This document shows positions 32,775 through 45,038 of a stretch of DNA of 64,000 nt, piece by piece. Source of the DNA: Isoperla grammatica (lineage: Eukaryota; Arthropoda; Insecta; Plecoptera; Perlodidae); contig OX246746.1 of NCBI GenBank assembly GCA_945910005.1, positions 22,453,092-22,517,091 of the forward strand, written 5' to 3'. The position numbers were made by a program, and so were the translations under genes. The notes beneath the pieces were generated by a model, which was given only the letters and a program-made list of their open reading frames with translations, had not been told where the DNA came from and made no database searches. Numbering within the stretch: the first letter of the stretch is position 1; each line of letters starts with the position of its first letter.

Positions 32775-34449
32775 TATGATAGTTTTTCGTGGAAACCTAT
32801 CCAAATTGCGACATTACGATTAGTTGTGAACAGCACCATAAGAACCATGTAAGTAACTTTTTCACGATTACCGAATTACGATCACGATGTCGTAAATTCT
32901 TATTAAGAGCTTTATTCTGAATTGCACATTAAACCATTTACCTTAGTTATCGCCGTTTACTTCTATCCTCTCGGGTACACAAATAATGGACGAAAATTAA
33001 GTATAGGAAAAGTATGTTTCAAGTTCGTTGCTTGAAATTGAGTAAACGTTTTTGTAAATAATATGGGCTAAATATGCTGCCTCCCCGTTAACACCATCAC
33101 CATCACTAGGATACACATGATGCTAAAACACAAGCATATGTATAATTATTTACAATACATTCTTTTAGAATATATTTGGCTCCCAATGAGCGCAGCGGCA
33201 GCATGCACTCGCGGGCAAGATTAATATTCTAATTGTTTTGACATTAGCACTCATCATTAGTGCGCCTGATCTGATCTCAATTCAGTATTTTCATTTTGTA
33301 ACTAGAAAAGTACAGTAAGTAGTAGTACAGACTGCATTGCTTAATTTGTAATGGCCACCTATTTTCGTGGGTATACACAGTATACCCACCTTTTTTCATT
33401 AATCATTACTTAGGTACGCAACACTCACATTTTGGCTAATATATAATATATATAAAAAACAAAAATCATTTATATTGGGTTGTTACCCCCACATGCTCAT
33501 ATTTCAAATTTACTTGAATACATTTATAACTCTAAATAAACTTAGTACACTCTTATCTCTTGGTTTTACGTTTTTCCCAAATCAATCTCCGTACTTTATA
33601 AATAGAATCATCTCCTATTGTTATTGGCTGCAGGCTCATCGTCAACCAGCCAGTAAGGGTTAGCAACGCGAAGACGGTACAGTTGCTCTCGCTGCTGTGA
33701 GGGAGATGGCACGATCCGTAAAATATGATTTACATGTTTGGTACAGCATTTCTCTGTTTGTAGATATGCGCTCGAATCCTCTTTAATACGGTTATCCTGT
33801 TAAAACTAAATATTTGGCTCTTCATTATGTTTGATGGTCCGAAACATGTTTTGAGGTGATATCATTGTCATAAAAATAAATACAACGGATAAACATTTCT
33901 GCTTTTGTTGGGTTGTTCCTCCTGGAAATGAATTGTTGCCAGTTGACACATAAAATTACTGTATATAACTACTTCAATAACTGATTGTTTGTAATATATG
34001 TATCTGTTTTAATGGTAAACTTAGAGTACAATTAAAATAACGATTGGCTTTTGAAGACGAGTAAAATTGTATCAAATCCAACCCAAAATTCCAAAACCCA
34101 TTCCAGATTAAGAGCCCAGAAGCTGAATTGGTAAGCAGGATGGGGGAGGGGGGGGGGGGGGGCAAATTCCCACCGAGACATCAATTTTTATCACGAGCTT
34201 ATTGTAACATGAAACTATGATGCGTATACCCACCTTTTTCCTTACAAATTAACCACTGTTACAGAGTAACTCCATTCCCCGGTATATTGGAGTCAACCCC
34301 TCCACAGTGTGTTACAAACTATCACTCAATATATTTTGTAACTAGGCGCGCTAGTCTTCACAAAAATTTCAGTAATTAAGTAGGTTTGGCAGACACAAAA
34401 TGGCATATAAATAGCATTGACATAATGCAAACAAATACGTGTAAAGACT
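32773..34449. other. Gene-free stretch downstream of the protease gene
   Basis: No coding region is supported. GTATACCCACCTTTTT occurs as a direct repeat near 33378 and 34211, and a local palindrome GTGGGTATAC/GTATACCCAC lies at about 33369-33390. A poly-G run sits at 34150-34162. These may mark a small decayed element; no ends could be fixed. Confidence 0.35.
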
Positions 34450-37400
34450 TTATTCATTAAATATCTTTTCCATCCACTCGCGAAAATCTGAAACCTTCGT
34501 GAATCCAGTGTAAAGTTGCGAATAGCATGTGTCCGTATTTTCAAATGGTTTGAAAGCAACGCTGACAATACCTCTTATATAATATCGTTCCGTTCTACCA
34601 TCTAAGAAAACTAATCCGCCCCCAGAATCGCCCCCACAAACACTGATGTTTTTGTTCACATATCCAGCACAGAACTTCTTTGGAGTGAGAAGTGGTATCG
34701 TCAGTACTGTCAACGAATCACGACACTGGCGCCATGAAACGTACGGTAGATTCACAACCTTCAGCTCGTCGCTCTGTTGGCCAGTTTCTGTAAACCCCCA
34801 ACCAGGTACCTGCAATAACAAACTAATTAGTTTTGAGGACCGAGTAAAAAGTCGTTTATCGATGGACATTCAAAAGGCAAATTAAATAAAATGTGAACTT
34901 TAAAATACATTTTAAACATTATTTAGCGGAACTGCGTTGTTGGCTTGTTGCATTAGTAATATCTCAAGAACGCTACCGATCTTGACAATGAAATATCATA
35001 ATAGTGTTTTTTTCAGAGCTATAGAGACTGTTTGATGAAATAGTGTAATCAGTGGCTTTGTTTTTAGTTATTTTACTGAAATCTAATAAATAATAAGAAC
35101 ACTATAACAATATCGATATTGACGTTTGTCATATTATAATGTTAATATATTATAATCACAACAAGTAACTTTATAAGCTAAGCAGCCTAAGCTAGCTGTA
35201 AGGTTTTTATCACAATTAACTTACTGTGCCGTTATTGCCTTCGGAGAGACTATAAGCTTCCCTCTCCCTGCCCCAATCTATGCAGATGACATTCACGTAA
35301 CTCGTGATCATGACAGGCGATGATAGGTGGATTACAGCGATGTCGTCAGCAAAGTTTCCGTGTCTTCCAAAGTATTTCTCAGTAACGTCGATTCTAACCA
35401 CGTCCCTCTTTTGGGAAGCCACCTTCTCTAGCCTGTCCCACTCACGGTGATGTTTTCCCGCGGCTACCTTGTACAGCGACGCGTTATTCAAAACGTTGTA
35501 CACATTATTCCAGAAGCAATGCGCCGCTAAAACAAGTTATTATCAATATTAGATCAAAGAAGCAATACCTACAAACAGGAATTAAAATAATTATTCGCCA
35601 TAGCGACAGGCGAGGAGCTTCAGAGCTCCAGCGTTGGAGCGCTGAAAGTGGTAGGATCTATGGTGTCCTATATATTATAAATTTATAAGTAGTTGACCCC
35701 CCCCCCCCCCCCCTTCTTTTTGCGCTTCGTCTACCAGTGCAGATATTTTAAAGTTTCACATCGTTTAAAAGCTCCCCCCCCCCCCAGTTATGTGATCACC
35801 GTCCAGCATAACAATAATGACTGATTATAATACAATATGAAATCAATAGATATGATAGGATTGTCGGATTATCATGCGTGGGTAAGAGGTGGTCACATAG
35901 CAATGGAGGGGAGCAGCAGTGGATCGTCAAACTTAGAAAATCTCACGTCTAGCAGTAGTTTTTTCAATGTTATCACACATTTTTAAATGCGTTCTTTGAA
36001 CATGTCGATTCCCCCAGCAATGTACAGTTGTCTTACACACGTCCAAATCAGACGACGGATTTCAGCGTTCAGAGACCAACTCTGCAGCACTAATGTGTCC
36101 GTGTTAAATTTGCATTTGAATGATTTAAAAATGGCTGAAGAATACTGCGTCATCTACGAGAAGAATTTATTTCACTTTCTTATTAATGATTTGTGTTTCA
36201 ATTCAACAATTCCTGTTATAAACGATCTTTTTATAGTTGTATTATGCGTTTGTAAAACGTACGCTCACTATTATTACAGATGGTCATTTGAATAATAAAA
36301 AAGATTATTATCAAACATACCAAGATTCACCGAGAAAGTACTAAACTCTCTTCAAATTTTTTCATTCCTATGACGATTTCAAAGCTACAAAAAGGAATAT
36401 ATCTCATATTTAAGATGAACGTACACAACTCAGTTTCATAATTTCTTTCAATTGTGTACCTAATAAGTTTATTCAAGACCGAAGGATAATTTTACGTTAA
36501 AAACCTCACAAATTTTCATTTTTAAATTATATTTCAAGAATAGAGCTCGAAATTGAAAATCTGAATCTACAGCGCACTGTGATTTGGTAAGCCCTAAAGA
36601 CTGAATGTTCTAAATGTTTCTAACATAGAGTCAAAATGGTTTTATTTGTAATTAATTTTATTACTATTATGGGTTTAATAATTAAAAGAACTATGCAAGT
36701 GATTATATTTGTTCAGTCTGTAGGGCTTACCAAACACACCTTACCGGACAAAATGCGCTGTAGGTTCAGATTTTCGATCTCTAAGTCCATTCTCGAGACA
36801 CAATTAAGAATGAAAATGTTGTGCTGTTTCTAACGTTGGTTCAACAAATGAACTACAACATTCCCGCCCTCTGAATTGTGTCATTTGTTTACATAGACAG
36901 TAGTTTATTTTGTTATTCTTGCAATCATTTCATTATTATTAATTGTTTGCATAGTTTCATAGAAACATTTCAAGATCCTAAAGATATAGCTGATGAGATG
37001 GTAAAATACTTCACAAATATTGGTATAGATTTAAAAAATAAAATAAAAACAAGTGCAATTAACAGAAACAACAGTAGCCTATCCCAACATCACTGTGAAA
37101 CAAGTAGGCCTACCCCCAAACTAAAAGCACTATCCCCAACTAATATAATTGAAATAAGCACATACATAGATGAACTTAAAACAAACTCAGCCGGTGGGCA
37201 TGATGGCATAAACACTCTTACAATTAAGTCAATCAAACATCACATACTACAACCCTTACATCACATCATAAATTTATCTCTATCAACAGGAATATTTCCT
37301 GATTACTTTAAAACAGCAATTATTACACCAATACATAAAGAAGGAGAAAAAACTGAGGTAGGAAATTACAGACCAATATCACTAACGACACATTTCGCAA

Positions 37401-40400
37401 AAATTTTAGAAAAATGCATCAAACGGAGGCTAATGGATTTCGTCACTCAAAATAATTTAGTATCCCAACAACAATTCGGATTCCTTCCAAAACTGGGAAC
37501 CCAAGATGCAATTGCCGATTTAACCTCTTTTATAAACGATTCTCTTGACAAATCCAGTAAAACAATAGCCATATTTTTAGACCTAAAGAAGGCGTTCGAT
37601 ACAGTTGACCATAAAGTTTTAATTGAAAAAATTGCAGGTTATGGAATTGGTGATAAAGCACTCCTATTAATGGATAGTTTTCTCTCAAAAAGAACGCAGA
37701 AAGTAAAGATAAATAATACACTAAGTGCCCCATATGAAATTAAAATAGGGGTGCCTCAAGGCACCGTCTTGGGACCAATTTTATTCCTACTTTATATCAA
37801 TGAGCTTTGTAATCTTGGTCCGCAAATAAGAATAAAAATCATATCGTACGCTGATGATACTGTGCTTCTTATTTCGGAATCAAGTTGGGAGAAAGCCTTT
37901 AGAAAGGCAAACTCTGCTCTAAGCTCAGTTGCTACTTGCTTAAGAAAAAACTACCTTACGCTCAATGAGAAGAAAACGGTATATATGACTTTCTCGCACA
38001 ATTTGAAGGGTCAACCACAAAGTAACTTATACTCAATTGTGTTACATAAGTCGGCATGCATGCTCTCACAGGCCTCATGTAACTGTACGGTACTGACTAA
38101 TGTACAAGCATTCAAGTATCTGGGTATTACCATAGATAACTACCTCAAGTGGAATTATCATACTAGCAAAGTGCGAAAAAGAATGCAGTCTTTAATATAC
38201 ATATTTTACCGTCTGAGGCACATACTGAGCTTTCCTATACTAAAAATCGTTTACACATCCATAGTCCAATCGGTTTTAGCGTATGGAATCATTGGATGGG
38301 GAGCTTTACTAAAAACTCACTTGTCCGCACTTAGCATCTCTCAAAAATACATATTAAAAGTTATGTCAAAAAAACCTAAAGACTTCTCCACAGATGCACT
38401 GTTTACTCTGACAGATGTGCTGGATATACGCCAACTCTATATCAAAACTGTTCTAGTGTACATATTTAATAATCAACATAAATTCACCTCTTTAGCCCAG
38501 TCATATAAAACACACAACTACATATCATCAACTAGACAACAATATAACCAAAATTTAGTAATACCACGAAAGAGGACACAACTGGGACAAAGACATTTTA
38601 GTTATATTGGCCCACGCAGTTTTAACCTGCTAGACAATGTAACAAAAACTTCAACCTCGCTATATCAATTTAAACATAGAGTAAAAGACTGGCTTAAAAT
38701 CAAAGATAGAAGATACTTTGAAAATATTATAAACTTATTAGCTGACCCTTAAGTAGATGTAAGCAAACTCCTTTATAACTGAGACTGAGAATTGATAATG
38801 TATCATTAGCCAATTATTATTAATATTATTATTTTATGTTGTTCTCAATATTTTTCTGTATTCTCATTTTAAGACTATAGCTATATTTGCATATTTGCAT
38901 ATTCACATATTATCTTATTTTTACTTTGTACCGTATTCTTACTTCTTATTTTTATACAGTGAAACTTCTTTATAACAAACGTCTTTATAACAAAATGTCC
39001 CAAAGGCTCTTCATGTTAAGGTGCCATCTGTGTAAAGATATTTTCTTTACAACGAAATAATAATCTGGTCGATCCCAAAGAGTTCGTTGCAAAGAGGTTT
39101 TACTGTATATCACTGTATATCATTATTATTTTACTTCTAATTCATTTCATTTTGTGACTTTTCCCTTTTGTACTTGATTCTTATTTCAACAAATTCTGAG
39201 TTTATGATTACGATATTACATTTTTTCATATTCACATATCTTATTTTTTTTCTTTGTATTCTTATTCCTTACTTTTATGTATCATCATTACTAGTCCATA
39301 CTAGTTCATATATTGCATCATATTTTATTTTATATCATTGTACTTATATTTTTAAGTTGAGCCAATTCATAGGCTCTTTTAGCTTTAGTTCTAGCTTAGT
39401 TAGTAGTTGTTAGTTTGTATTGTGTACTTCACATACTTAGATGTATGAACGTTATGTATGTATTTTTATTTTTTCACAATTTAATCGTCCTGCCTCCTAC
39501 AGCACAATTAACATAAAAACTGCCTACGCACAAATCCCTTGGGATTTTGTAGGCTTCCTACTGTTTTTTCTTGTTTGTATCTAACTATTTATGTCTGTAA
39601 AATTACCATCAACAGTACGAATAAAATACATCTGAATCTGAATCTGAAAAAATCTTCTATTTATTGTCATCCTTTGTACATCAGTTTTTATAACTAAAGG
39701 ATAGACAATAAATAAATAAAATACAATAAAAAAACGGTCTGAGCAGTCGACCGCAGACCAATGCAATAAGGTGATATACATACCGGACACCACTAGGTCA
39801 GGTCTGATCAAACTTCCTCCACAGATGTGCATGATGATAGTGTTATTCACCAGCTTATAAATAGCCACGTGCCAAGGGAACTCGCCGACAAGAGCATTGT
39901 CTCCACCGGATATTAAAGTGTCTCCTCCTTTGATGTTCCGCTTACCACAGTCTGAAACCATTACACCATTTTATATAAAACAATGAGTGGATTTATATTC
40001 TTCGTATAATATAGGCATACTACTTGTCGTGGTTTTTAAATTGTACGTCCTACGAGCGGTTCGGCTCTATTTCCGTGAAAAGAAATGAAAATGTATTATT
40101 ATTATCAATGAAAAGAATTGTATTGTTGCGAACACGACACTAAAGAACAGTTACTTAGTTACTTGTTACTTAATAGTTATTTAGGTACTTAGTTTAGTAG
40201 TAATTATAATAATGTAAAGGTCAAATAATAATAGCTAGTAGTTGATTAGTTACTATCTCGTTTGAAATATCAATGGCATTGATATCTACAGTTTAAAGCT
40301 TGTTTTATACGCGTTACCATTTTTTTACTCTGATACCCGAATGATTATTGCTAATTATATAAACGCAAATAAACTTGATTGCAAAAAGATTTTTTATTTT

Positions 40401-41952
40401 ATTTTAAGAAAGTGGCTTCGTAAGACCTTACCTAATATGCACTGATATAACGGTTTGCTCCATCTCCCTCTTCCGTTGCAGCTGAATGACGAATAGGAGG
40501 GATGGGGTTCTCTCAAGATATATCCTGTCTGGCATTGGAGGGTTGCCTCAGTTCCAACAGGCGAAGGCTCATTACAACTTGTTTTGTAATCACCTAAGAC
40601 ACACCTGATCACTAGTGAAGGGTCTTTCAGAGCAGGACACATTGGAGGAACTGAAAGCAAAGTTGAATAGACACCTTATTTGTCGACTCCATTAGGGACA
40701 AACCACTGCCATGCTAGGCTGCGTGATCTTGCCTATTTGGTAACTTTACACTAAGCGCTATTTCATGTGTGAAGCTGCGGAACATTGTTGTCCTAGAAAT
40801 AGTTATTTTACTTAATTTCTTATTATAAGTATGAAATTACAGAGAAAATGATAAATTCAGAAAGGTTTAAAAGGCAATGAAATCTGGAACCCAAGAGTTT
40901 GAGCAAAGTGGCGTTTATCACCGTGTTCAGTTTTATAAAATATGCATAGCATATATACAAAAGTTTAATTTTGAAATTGAAACACTGTCCTTTGAGATTA
41001 CGAAAATTATTTTTTTAAATTTTCAGCCGCTGGTACCGGCAATGCTGCTACTTTAATCCACCTCACGTCGAATTAAGTTTTGTAAAAAATACGTGAGGTG
41101 ATCAACAATTTTGATAGCGGTTCATCGGTTCATCTGCTGCTCCAATACTTTGGTCTAAAGTATATTGTTTCATTATATCTAACGGTATTTTGTTTATCAT
41201 TATTTTAATCGATCGGTACATATTAATCCCATACAGAAAAATGCAACTGAATATACTTTAGACTGTAGAGTGTAGACCAACGTATGTTTTTAACCGCAAT
41301 ACAAATTCTTGATTAGCTACCATCATGTACTTTTTACAAAACTTAAGTTTCTACGTGAGGTGGATTAAAGTAAAAATATTACCGGCACCGGCGACTAAAA
41401 AAATTAAGAACAAAATAATGTTGATACTTTCGGAGGTCAAAGTTTCAATTTCAAAGTTCAACTTTTGTATGTTCCGCAAATTTTAGAAAACTGAAACGGT
41501 GATGTGATCAGCCAGACTGAACATGCAGTAACACCTCCTTCGGTCAAGTAACCAGTAACTTGTAACTTACCTTCTACTGAGAGCACTCTAGTTTGAACAA
41601 GTCTATTAGGAAGAGCTACGTGCTCCGCCTCACATCTTAGTTCCTTTCCATTATCATCACTCGTGACTGGCCAATTAATGGTTTGTGAGAGAGTTCGCGT
41701 TTGATTCTTCCATTCCCAGTACGGGGTTGGAGGTGAGTCATCCTCGTTATCTTGTCGTATTTTCTCTGCTCCAAGGTACCAAGTAATCATTGGTGCTGGT
41801 CGACTGTCTCTCACGGTACATGAAGCCTGAAGCTCTTCGCCACTAGGGATGGGGTTCTTCTTTATATCTAACTCCACCACACTGGGCGCTTCTGTAACAT
41901 AGGACAAAACTGAGCAGAAAACTGGCAACAATACTAAATCCAGCCCAGGCAT
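34450..41952 (-). CDS. Secreted Ig-sushi-trypsin-like serine protease, five exons
   Basis: Exons (minus strand): 41952-41571, 40650-40432, 39951-39784, 35526-35225, 34809-34450. All junctions are AG/GT with phases 1,1,1,0, giving 476 residues. Residues 1-22 are a signal peptide (MPGLDLVLLPVFCSVLS). About 25-127 is one Ig-like domain with SCTVRDSRPAPMITWYLG and a second Cys in ELRCEAEH. About 130-198 is a sushi/CCP module. The rest is a chymotrypsin-fold protease with His in AAHC, Asp in DDIAVIHL and Ser in GGDSGGG. The activation strand ISGG follows Leu, not Arg, and pocket residue 189 is Ser, so activation and specificity appear non-tryptic. An extracellular or immune-type cascade role is inference. 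Introns contain mobile elements. No orthologue was identified. Confidence 0.9.
36493..36837. mobile_element. Long-TIR MITE, copy 2 (intron 3 of the protease gene)
   Basis: Same family as 7018-7364. The inner arms CAGCGCACTGTGATTTGGTAAGCCCTA and TAGGGCTTACCAAACAC...GCGCTG face each other. Terminal ACGTTAAAAAC and GTTTCTAACGT form imperfect ends. It lies 5' of the truncated RT element. Confidence 0.8.
36960..38752 (+). CDS. Non-LTR reverse transcriptase, N-terminally truncated
   Basis: One uninterrupted frame (open from 36878, with element sequence from about 36960) gives about 597 residues. It carries the canonical RT blocks: SAGGHDGI, IITPIHKEG with NYRPISL, QQQFGFLP, FLDLKKAFDTVDH, GVPQGTVLGPILF and the catalytic SYADD. 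It continues through YLGITIDN into the C-terminal domain. The enzyme would copy element RNA at a nicked target, but the AP endonuclease is lost. The apparent start at 36878 is fused host-side sequence, not the true N-terminus. A jockey/CR1-type affiliation is likely; the clade was not determined. An intact frame suggests a recent insertion. Confidence 0.9.
38957..39105. mobile_element. pogo/Tc1-like MITE, 149 bp
   Basis: CAGTGAAACTTCTTTATAAC at 38957 and AAAGAGGTTTTACTG ending at 39105 are inverted repeats, flanked by TA on both sides. Ends of the form CAGT.AAACCTCTTTATAAC are typical of pogo-group mariner elements. It is nested in the 3' part of the retrotransposon at 36960-39648. Confidence 0.85.
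40955..41470. mobile_element. Foldback element in intron 1 of the protease gene, 516 bp
   Basis: ATACAAAAGTT at 40955 is mirrored by AACTTTTGTAT ending at 41470. Inverted arms of about 150 bp contain TTGAAATTGAAAC, CCGGTACC-like and ACTTTAATCCACCTCACGT segments in both orientations. It is non-coding; its right end lies about 100 bp from the exon 1 donor. Confidence 0.82.
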
Positions 41953-41966
41953 TTTTTTGTTTGTTT

Positions 41967-43800
<1,834 letters not shown>

Positions 43801-44000
43801 NNNNNNNNNNNNNNNNNNNNNNNNNNNNNNNNNNNNNNNNNNNNNNNNNNNNNNNNNNNNNNNNNNNNNNNNNNNNNNNNNNNNNNNNNNNNNNNNNNNN
43901 NNNNNNNNNNNNNNNNNNNNNNNNNNNNNNNNNNNNNNNNNNNNNNNNNNNNNNNNNNNNNNNNNNNNNNNNNNNNNNNNNNNNNNNNNNNNNNNNNNNN
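43801..44000. other. Assembly gap (200 N)
   Basis: A run of exactly 200 N following the ATTT array, probably a default-size gap where the microsatellite could not be spanned. Confidence 0.99.
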
Positions 44001-44408
44001 TTTCGTTTACTGTAAACAAAATGATAAGAGATACTTCTTTTATTACTTTGATTAGTCATGTATTACATATCAAAACAATTGTATTGTCACTTACAACCAA
44101 CGACTACCTGAACCATCAGAAAAATAAGAAGTAGGTACTTCATCTTTAACGTTTGATATCACACTGAGAGTCTTTTGAAAAGTTCGATGAATTTAAGGGA
44201 AACAAAAAATAAGGCAGTGGACAGCTATTTATAATAATTTATTCATGGCATGGTACATGTTATATTCAATGATACTTGACAAACATCTTTCAAGCATAAA
44301 ATTTAAAACTTACAAACTAGAATTAATATTTATTAAGCAATATAGTAAAATAATTATATCAATATGAATTATACTTGAGAATCAACATCATTCAAGTATA
44401 TTGGCCAT
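44001..44408. other. Gene-free AT-rich stretch
   Basis: Between the gap and the stop codon of the ORF at 44409-45038. No features seen. Confidence 0.4.
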
Positions 44409-45038
44409 TTAGTCTACTTCCATTGCTTTTACTTCATCAAATAGATTCTCATAGTCAATGCACGCTGAAATCCCTTCAGGTGTTATGTACTCTGTACTAG
44501 TTTTAACTAATGAATGGTAATTCTGAACATCACTTCTAAACAGTTCGTATTTTAACGACTGCCTTGTCACACAAACAAAATCTTTTTTTAGGTTATTCAC
44601 TTCTTCTTCTGAAAGTCGTACTCCCCAAAAGTCCTTTTTAATGACGAGAAATGGTTTTCCTCGACTCATGGCCCATTTTATTGAGATAATGTCATACTTG
44701 TTATTCGTCTTTTCTTGCAGTTCATTTACTAGAACGCCCCACATTGCGGGATTCAAGAGAACGTACGGTCCATTGACCCGTCCAATCTCCACCAACGAGT
44801 CCAAGTCTTTTACGGGGTAGATTGGAACCGACACGTACGCTGAATGTCTTGGGTTCAAGAAGAATACTCGTCGTAGAATCGTCAAGAGTCTCGTGGATTT
44901 CGCTCTTCGACGGCTGAGAAGGTTGACGTTTTCAGGTGAGATCTCCATTGTCATGTTTGCTTCTTCACCCTTATCTGAGACCTCCATTGCAGTGTTTACT
45001 TGTTCAGCCTCAGGTGACCCCTCCATTGCAGTATTCAT
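44409..45038 (-). CDS. Unknown ORF joined to the Polinton-type polymerase
   Basis: A 209-residue minus-strand frame whose start overlaps the end of the polymerase frame by 29 bases in another register. The first 40 residues are low-complexity acidic with repeated NTAME/NMTME units (NTAMEGSPEAEQ, VNTAMEVSDKGEE). A basic stretch SRRRAKSTRLLTILRR follows, then a globular-looking part with RHSAYVSVPIYPVKD, WAMSRGKPFLVIKKDFWG and YELFRSDVQNYHSLV. I do not recognise the family. It could be another gene of the same element brought next to the polymerase by deletion, or host sequence. It is intact, with no stop or frameshift. Confidence 0.5.
   Translation of the reverse strand: MNTAMEGSPEAEQVNTAMEVSDKGEEANMTMEISPENVNLLSRRRAKSTRLLTILRRVFFLNPRHSAYVSVPIYPVKDLDSLVEIGRVNGPYVLLNPAMWGVLVNELQEKTNNKYDIISIKWAMSRGKPFLVIKKDFWGVRLSEEEVNNLKKDFVCVTRQSLKYELFRSDVQNYHSLVKTSTEYITPEGISACIDYENLFDEVKAMEVD

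Larger units (their letters stand above)
36960..39648 (+). mobile_element. 5'-truncated non-LTR retrotransposon with open RT frame
   Basis: Inserted antisense in the 4.3-kb third intron of the protease gene. It begins inside the linker before the reverse transcriptase, at about 36960, and ends in AATAAAATACATCTGAATCTGAATCTGAA, a polyadenylation signal plus hexamer tail. It has no endonuclease or ORF1. The 3' untranslated region is long and AT-rich and hosts a pogo-like MITE at 38957-39105. Its 3' end is only about 130 bp from exon 3. It is a dead-on-arrival insertion, although the RT frame is intact. Confidence 0.88.
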
